64,000 nt of DNA from Periplaneta americana (lineage: Eukaryota > Arthropoda > Insecta > Blattodea > Blattidae), in the NCBI RefSeq assembly GCF_040183065.1, contig NC_091132.1:161098602-161162601 (forward strand). The letters run 5' to 3'. The notes under the pieces were generated by a model. It did no database searches. It was not told the DNA's origin and saw only the letters and a list, made by a program, of their open reading frames with translations. Positions within the stretch are counted from its first letter, which is position 1. Every line of letters starts with the position of its first letter. A program made the position numbers and the translations under genes. Below are positions 59,728 through 64,000 of the stretch, one piece after another.

Positions 59728-60235
59728 TGAGCTCTGCCTGTTATGCATTAAGATCCTTATCTACTATTGGTGATATAAACTTACTAAAAAATGTCATACT
59801 TTGCATATTTTCACTCTGTAATGAAATATGGATTAATATTCTGGGGTAACTCGTCTGAAGCTAAACACGTTTTTGTTTTACAAAAGAAAGCTATAAGAAT
59901 AATGGCCGGTGTGCATAAAAGGACCTCATGTAAAAATATTTTCCGAAACTTAGAAATCTTGACTTTACCTTGTGAATACATTCTTTCCCTAATGATGCTG
60001 TATATTAAGAACCAAGATAAATTCAGTACTAATCAAGACATTCATCATTTTAATACAAGACATAAATCAGATCTTCATCTACCCTCTGTTAGTCTAAGCT
60101 GTTTTGAAAAAGGAGTTTGCTATTCATGTATAACAGTCTTCAATGCACTGCCTAATTATCTTAAAGATTTGAAGAACAACGAGAAAAGGTTCAGAAAAGA
60201 ATTAACCAAATTTCTATATACTCATACCTTCTACA

Positions 60236-60965
60236 CAATTGATGAATTGTTTATGCTTGTGAATTGAATTATTCTACTTAAATGACATGTACAATTTTAT
60301 ATAGCTCAACTAAAATATGTTTTTATAGTGACTTAATCTGTTTACTATGTATTGTATTTTTTGTTTAGCATAACTGATGAATTGTATGTACTGTAAATTG
60401 AATAGTATACTGTATAGGTCAACTGATGAATTGTTTAAGCTTATACTACTTCATATGAATTGTATAGCTTAACGAAAATAAGTTTGTAAATTGAACTAAT
60501 TTGATTGTATATGTTTGTATAGTTTGGCTGATGAATTGTATATGTTCTTAAAATGATTACTAGTCTGTGTAGCTCTACTGATGAATTGTATATAGACCTA
60601 CTGTAAATTGAATGGTAATATGTATAGCTCAACTGATGAATTGTTTATGATTATAAATTGAATTAATCTACTTGATATTAATTGCACAAATTTGTATAGC
60701 TTAATGAAAGTATGCTACTTTGTATTGTATATATTTGTATAGATTTGGCCGATGAATTGTATATGCTTTAAATTGAATAGTAATCTATATACCTCTACTG
60801 ATAAATTGTTTGTGTTTGTAATTTGAAGTAGTTTGCATGATATGTATTATCAATTTCTGTATATCACAACTGGTTGAATTGTTTATGCCTTAAATTTAAT
60901 TAAATTGTTTTGTATTATAATATAGCTCAACTTATGAATGATCGTTTGCGTTTGTAAATTTAATA
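60236..60965 (+). repeat. Tandem repeats in the LINE 3' UTR derived from the ORF end
   Basis: About ten degenerate units of roughly 50-110 bases each start with TGATGAATTGT and contain TAAATTGAAT and ATAGCTCAAC. The first unit is the coding end itself (GATGAATTGTTTATGCTTGT then GAATTGA, which encodes DELFMLVN stop). Confidence 0.8.
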
Positions 60966-61001
60966 ATCTGATTGGCTATGTATTGTATACTTTTAGTAGA
61001 G

Positions 61002-61275
61002 CCATCGATGTTGCTCAGTCGACAGACTCGCAGACTCGCAGAGCTGCGTTCGGGCTTGGGTTGGATCCCCCTTTGGACTTTGGTTTCTTCGGAGGTTTTC
61101 CCCAGCCGTGGGACTGAAGCCGGATGGTCTATGGCGAGTCCTTGGCATCAACCCCTTTGATTTGATTACCTGGTTGGGTTTTTCCGAGGTTTCCCCCACT
61201 GAAAAGGCAAATGCCGGGTAATATTTTGGCGAATCCTCGGACCTCATCTCATCTCACTACATCTCGCCAAAATGT
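61002..61275 (+). mobile_element. tRNA-derived SINE (family 4) within the LINE
   Basis: It begins AGCCATCGATGTTGCTCAGT, has a B-box-like GGGTTGGATCCCC, a GAGGTTTTCCCCAGCC body (the pattern appears twice) and a tail CTCATCTCACTACATCTCGC. Edges are approximate and no clear target duplication was seen. Confidence 0.65.
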
Positions 61276-61440
61276 AAAAAAATTGTACAAAATTGTAAAA
61301 ATTGTAGAAAATTAGTAAATTGTAAAACTATAAAAATTTGTAAAAATTGTAATTGTAATATTGTAAAATGTTGACATGTTCCACATCTTAAAGCTTCATT
61401 GCTCATGTAAGATCTATGGAATAAAATAAATGAATAAAAT

Positions 61441-62325
61441 GAAGGAGAAACACAGGAGAGAAGAGGAGGGGCACTATCATCGGAAATGAAGATGAAGATT
61501 TTTCTGTGGTACATGGCTGATCCGGGGTTCCAATCAGGTATTGCAAAAGAGATGGGTATACATCAGACAACTGTGAGTAAAACTGTTATTAGTGTATCTA
61601 AGAAAATCATGGAAAAAGCTAACATATGGATCAAGTTTCCGTCATCATTGCAAGACATAACTGCTGCAAAGGCTGAATGGTTACAGAAATTCAATTTTCC
61701 GAGTGCTATCGGTGTAATAGACTGCACTCATGTGCGTATCCCTAAACCAACACAGCATGGTGATGAGTATGTTAATAGAAAGGGTTTTGCTAGTATCAAC
61801 GTGCAAGCTACATGCAATGCAAAAGAATGTTTTATGAGTGTTGTAGCTAGTTGGCCAGGGTCAGTTCATGACTGTAGAATATGGAAAAATTCATCAGTGC
61901 GTGATGTGGTAAGTGGTTTTAAGAACACTGTCCTGTTGGGTGACGAAGGGTACGGCTTAGAACCATGGCTCATGACACCATATCGAAATGCTGTACAGAA
62001 TAGTCACAAAAATTTCAACAGACTTTTAAAGAAAGAAAGAGTTATAATAGAACGTTGCTTTGGTCAACTTAAAAGGAGGTTTCCTATTCTACAATACGTC
62101 TGCAGAGTTGCTCCCTCTAACGTTCCAACCATCATTGTTTGTTGCTTTGTGTTGCACAATGTGGCGAAGTATCTACATGATGATGACTTTACAGACGATA
62201 CACAGGATTTAAATGAAGGTGACAGTGATGAAGAGCAAGAGGAATGTAGCACTGAAAGGGAAATTTTAATGAGAGGACGTGAGGAAAGGGAACAAATTGC
62301 AACTCTAATAGGAAATGAACTTTAA
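61441..62325 (+). pseudogene. Harbinger (HARBI1-type) transposase, catalytic part
   Basis: The frame is open from 61438 to the stop. From the first Met (61486) it has 279 residues of the DDE_Tnp_4 family. It has an HTH (IAKEMGIHQTTVSKTV), GVIDCTHV with Asp79, GSVHDCRIW, LLGDEGYGL with Asp153 and VIIERCFGQLKRRFP with Glu189, then an acidic tail (DDDFTDDTQDLNEGDSDEEQ). The expected DDE residues are present. Together with 59518-59727 the length is close to the usual 350 residues. The only visible lesion is the inserted LINE. Element ends and the partner MADF/Myb gene were not found. Confidence 0.88.
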
Positions 62326-62387
62326 ATGTGTTCACTGAACTGCACTGCACTGATACCGTTACTACGTATTTCACTGATGTAATCTCT

Positions 62388-62900
62388 GTGCACAAAATTA
62401 ACGTAGAAACTTAAAATATCACTGTTTCTCATACTCGTAATATATTTAATATAAAATACTGTATTATAGACACTGTTAATACACAATACATATGTTAGAA
62501 CGAATTTAGATTTACGTAAAATAATAACTGTTTAACACTGTGTTGTAGTTAGTAATATATTACACCAGTACTGATATAGATGTGGACATGTAATCTGATA
62601 TGTTACAACATATATTACGAGAAACACAATTATAAAAATAAACTTGAAATATCACTGTGTGGAGAATAGTACACTGTTATAATATCGATGTAATGTCACT
62701 GCATACAAATTAGCGTAGGAACTTAAAATATGACTCTTTCTCACACTTGCAACATATTTAATATAAAAAAACTGTATTATAGACACTGTTAATACACAAT
62801 ATACGTAGATATTAGAAGGAATTGAGATTCACGTAAAATAATAACTGTTTATCACTGAGTTGTAGTTAGTAATATAGTATACTGGTACTGATTTAGTTGT
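62388..62900. repeat. 312-bp tandem duplication downstream of the Harbinger transposase
   Basis: The block from about 62388 recurs from about 62700 with a 312-base period (shared CTGTATTATAGACACTGTTA and AATAATAACTGTTTA). It may be the element's subterminal region. Confidence 0.75.
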
Positions 62901-62929
62901 AGACTGTACTTAAGCTTACTTACAAACTT

Positions 62930-64000
62930 ACAAATGGCTTTTAAGGAACCCGAAGGTTCATTGCCGCCCTCACATAAGCCCGCCATCGGTCCCTATCCTG
63001 TGCAAGATTAAGCCAGTCCCTATCATCATATCCCACCTCCCTCAAATCCATTTTAATATTATCCTCCCATCTACGTCTCGGCCTCCCTAAAGGTCTTTTT
63101 CCCTCCGGTCTCCCAACTAACACTCTATATGCATTTCTGGATTCGCCCATACGTGCTACATGCCCTGCCCATCTCAAACGTCTGGATTTCATGTTCCTAA
63201 TTATGTCAGGTGAAGAATACAATGCGTGCAGTTCTGTGTTGTGTAACTTTCTCCATTCTCCTGTAACTTCATCCCGCTTAGCCCCAAATATTTTCCTAAG
63301 CACCTTATTCTCAAACACCCTTAACCTATGTTCCTCTCTCAGAGTGAGAGTCCAAGTTTCACAGCCATATAGAAGAACCGGTAATATAACTGTTTTATAA
63401 ATTCTAACTTTCAAATTTTTGGAGAGCAGACTGGATGATAAGAGCTTCTCAACCGAATAATAACACGCATTTCCCATATTTATTCTGCGTTTAATTTCCT
63501 CCCGAGTGTCATTTATATTTGTTACTGTTGCTCCAAGATATTTGAATTTTTCTACCTCTTCGAAGGATAAATCTCCAATATTTATATTTCCATTTCGTAC
63601 AATATTCCCGTCACGAGACATAATCATATACTTTATCTTTTCGGGATTTACTTCCAAACCGATCGCTTTACTTGTTTCAAGTAAAATTTCCGTGTTTTCC
63701 CTAACCGTTTGTGTATTTTATCCTAACATATTCACGTCATCCGCATAGACAAGAAGCTGATGTAGCCCGTTCAATTCCAAACCCTGCCTGTTATCCTGAA
63801 CTTTCCTAATGGCATATTCTAAAGCGAAGTTAAAAAGTAAAGGTGATAGTGCATCTCCCTGCTTTAGCCCGCAGTGAATTGGAAAAGGATCAGATAGAAA
63901 CTGACCTATACGGACTCTGCTGTATGTTTCACTGAGACACATTTTAATTAATCGAACTAGTTTCTTGGGAATACCAAATTCAATAAGAATATCATATAAT
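62930..64000 (-). mobile_element. RTE-like LINE, 3' half, running off the window
   Basis: On the minus strand it has [20 protein letters not shown], the intact catalytic box YADDVNMLG, an in-frame TAA at 63718-63720, then an open 238-codon frame. That frame includes [59 protein letters not shown] and RDRWRAYVRAAMNLRVP to the natural end. It is much better preserved than the copy at 15715-17705, so it is a younger insertion. The 5' part lies beyond the window. Confidence 0.92.

Larger units (their letters stand above)
59728..61436 (+). mobile_element. CR1/Jockey-type LINE, 5'-truncated, inserted in Harbinger transposase
   Basis: It begins in the C-terminal RT region (SSACYALRSL, then YFAYFHSVMKYGLIFWGNSS, LQKKAIRIMAG and FNTRHKSDLHLPSVSLSC) and ends coding at TIDELFMLVN (60267). 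A long 3' UTR of tandem repeats follows, then a SINE and a TAAA-type tail. Direct repeats AAAT (59724-59727 and 61437-61440) flank it. The coding part has one extra shift near 59790. Confidence 0.8.

Noticed and set aside
1-64000. CRISPR arrays, operons, riboswitches
   Set aside because: The sequence is clearly animal nuclear DNA. Tandem repeats here are microsatellites or transposon parts without spacers of regular length.

Overview
The window looks like an accessory stretch of an insect genome, most probably a cockroach close to Periplaneta americana. The evidence is AT-rich sequence, spliced C2H2 zinc-finger genes with phase-conserved introns, and dense non-LTR, SINE and DNA-transposon copies of kinds I associate with cockroaches. 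The species is an inference from recalled family resemblance, not from a search. No bacterial-type operons and no CRISPR array are present.

The main host content is a zinc-finger (ZNF) cluster. Two complete four-exon genes lie head-to-tail on the minus strand. Gene A has exons 13429-13542, 11484-11618, 7817-7899 and 1658-3047 (573 aa, 14 fingers). Gene B has exons 27771-27884, 26710-26847, 24368-24450 and 20868-22110 (525 aa, 12 fingers). Their exon lengths, splice sites and intron phases agree, and they sit in a direct segmental duplication with an offset of about 20 kb at the 3' end. A third copy, C, on the plus strand (intron 3 from 46399, fingers 52140-53349) has lost its upstream exons and is frameshifted. 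Two orphan upstream exons, D (minus, 45631-45771 and 42154-42236), keep splice sites but carry stops. Further finger relics lie downstream of each gene and inside a large inverted duplication.

That inverted duplication has a left arm at 28043-35962 and a right arm at 54294-57964. The left arm took later insertions that the right arm lacks: a P-like element with a THAP remnant, a SINE, a piggyBac element (itself hit by another SINE) and a mariner. The right arm supplies the empty sites.

36-41 kb is a stack of transposon fossils: mariner, an R2-like LINE split by a TTAA-flanked long-TIR element that contains an RTE fragment, and a LINE RNase H domain. 42-46 kb holds the D exons and AAT/ATT microsatellites. 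46-54 kb is the C block, with a 2.5 kb unclassified insertion bounded by 8-bp direct repeats. 58-64 kb holds a Harbinger transposase split by a LINE that carries a SINE, then an RTE LINE running off the end.

The most interesting biology is in ZNF genes A and B. Their N-termini are built from a duplicated phase 0-0 exon module rich in SUMO-consensus motifs, joined to rapidly diverging finger arrays. They may be a lineage-specific family of DNA-binding regulators.
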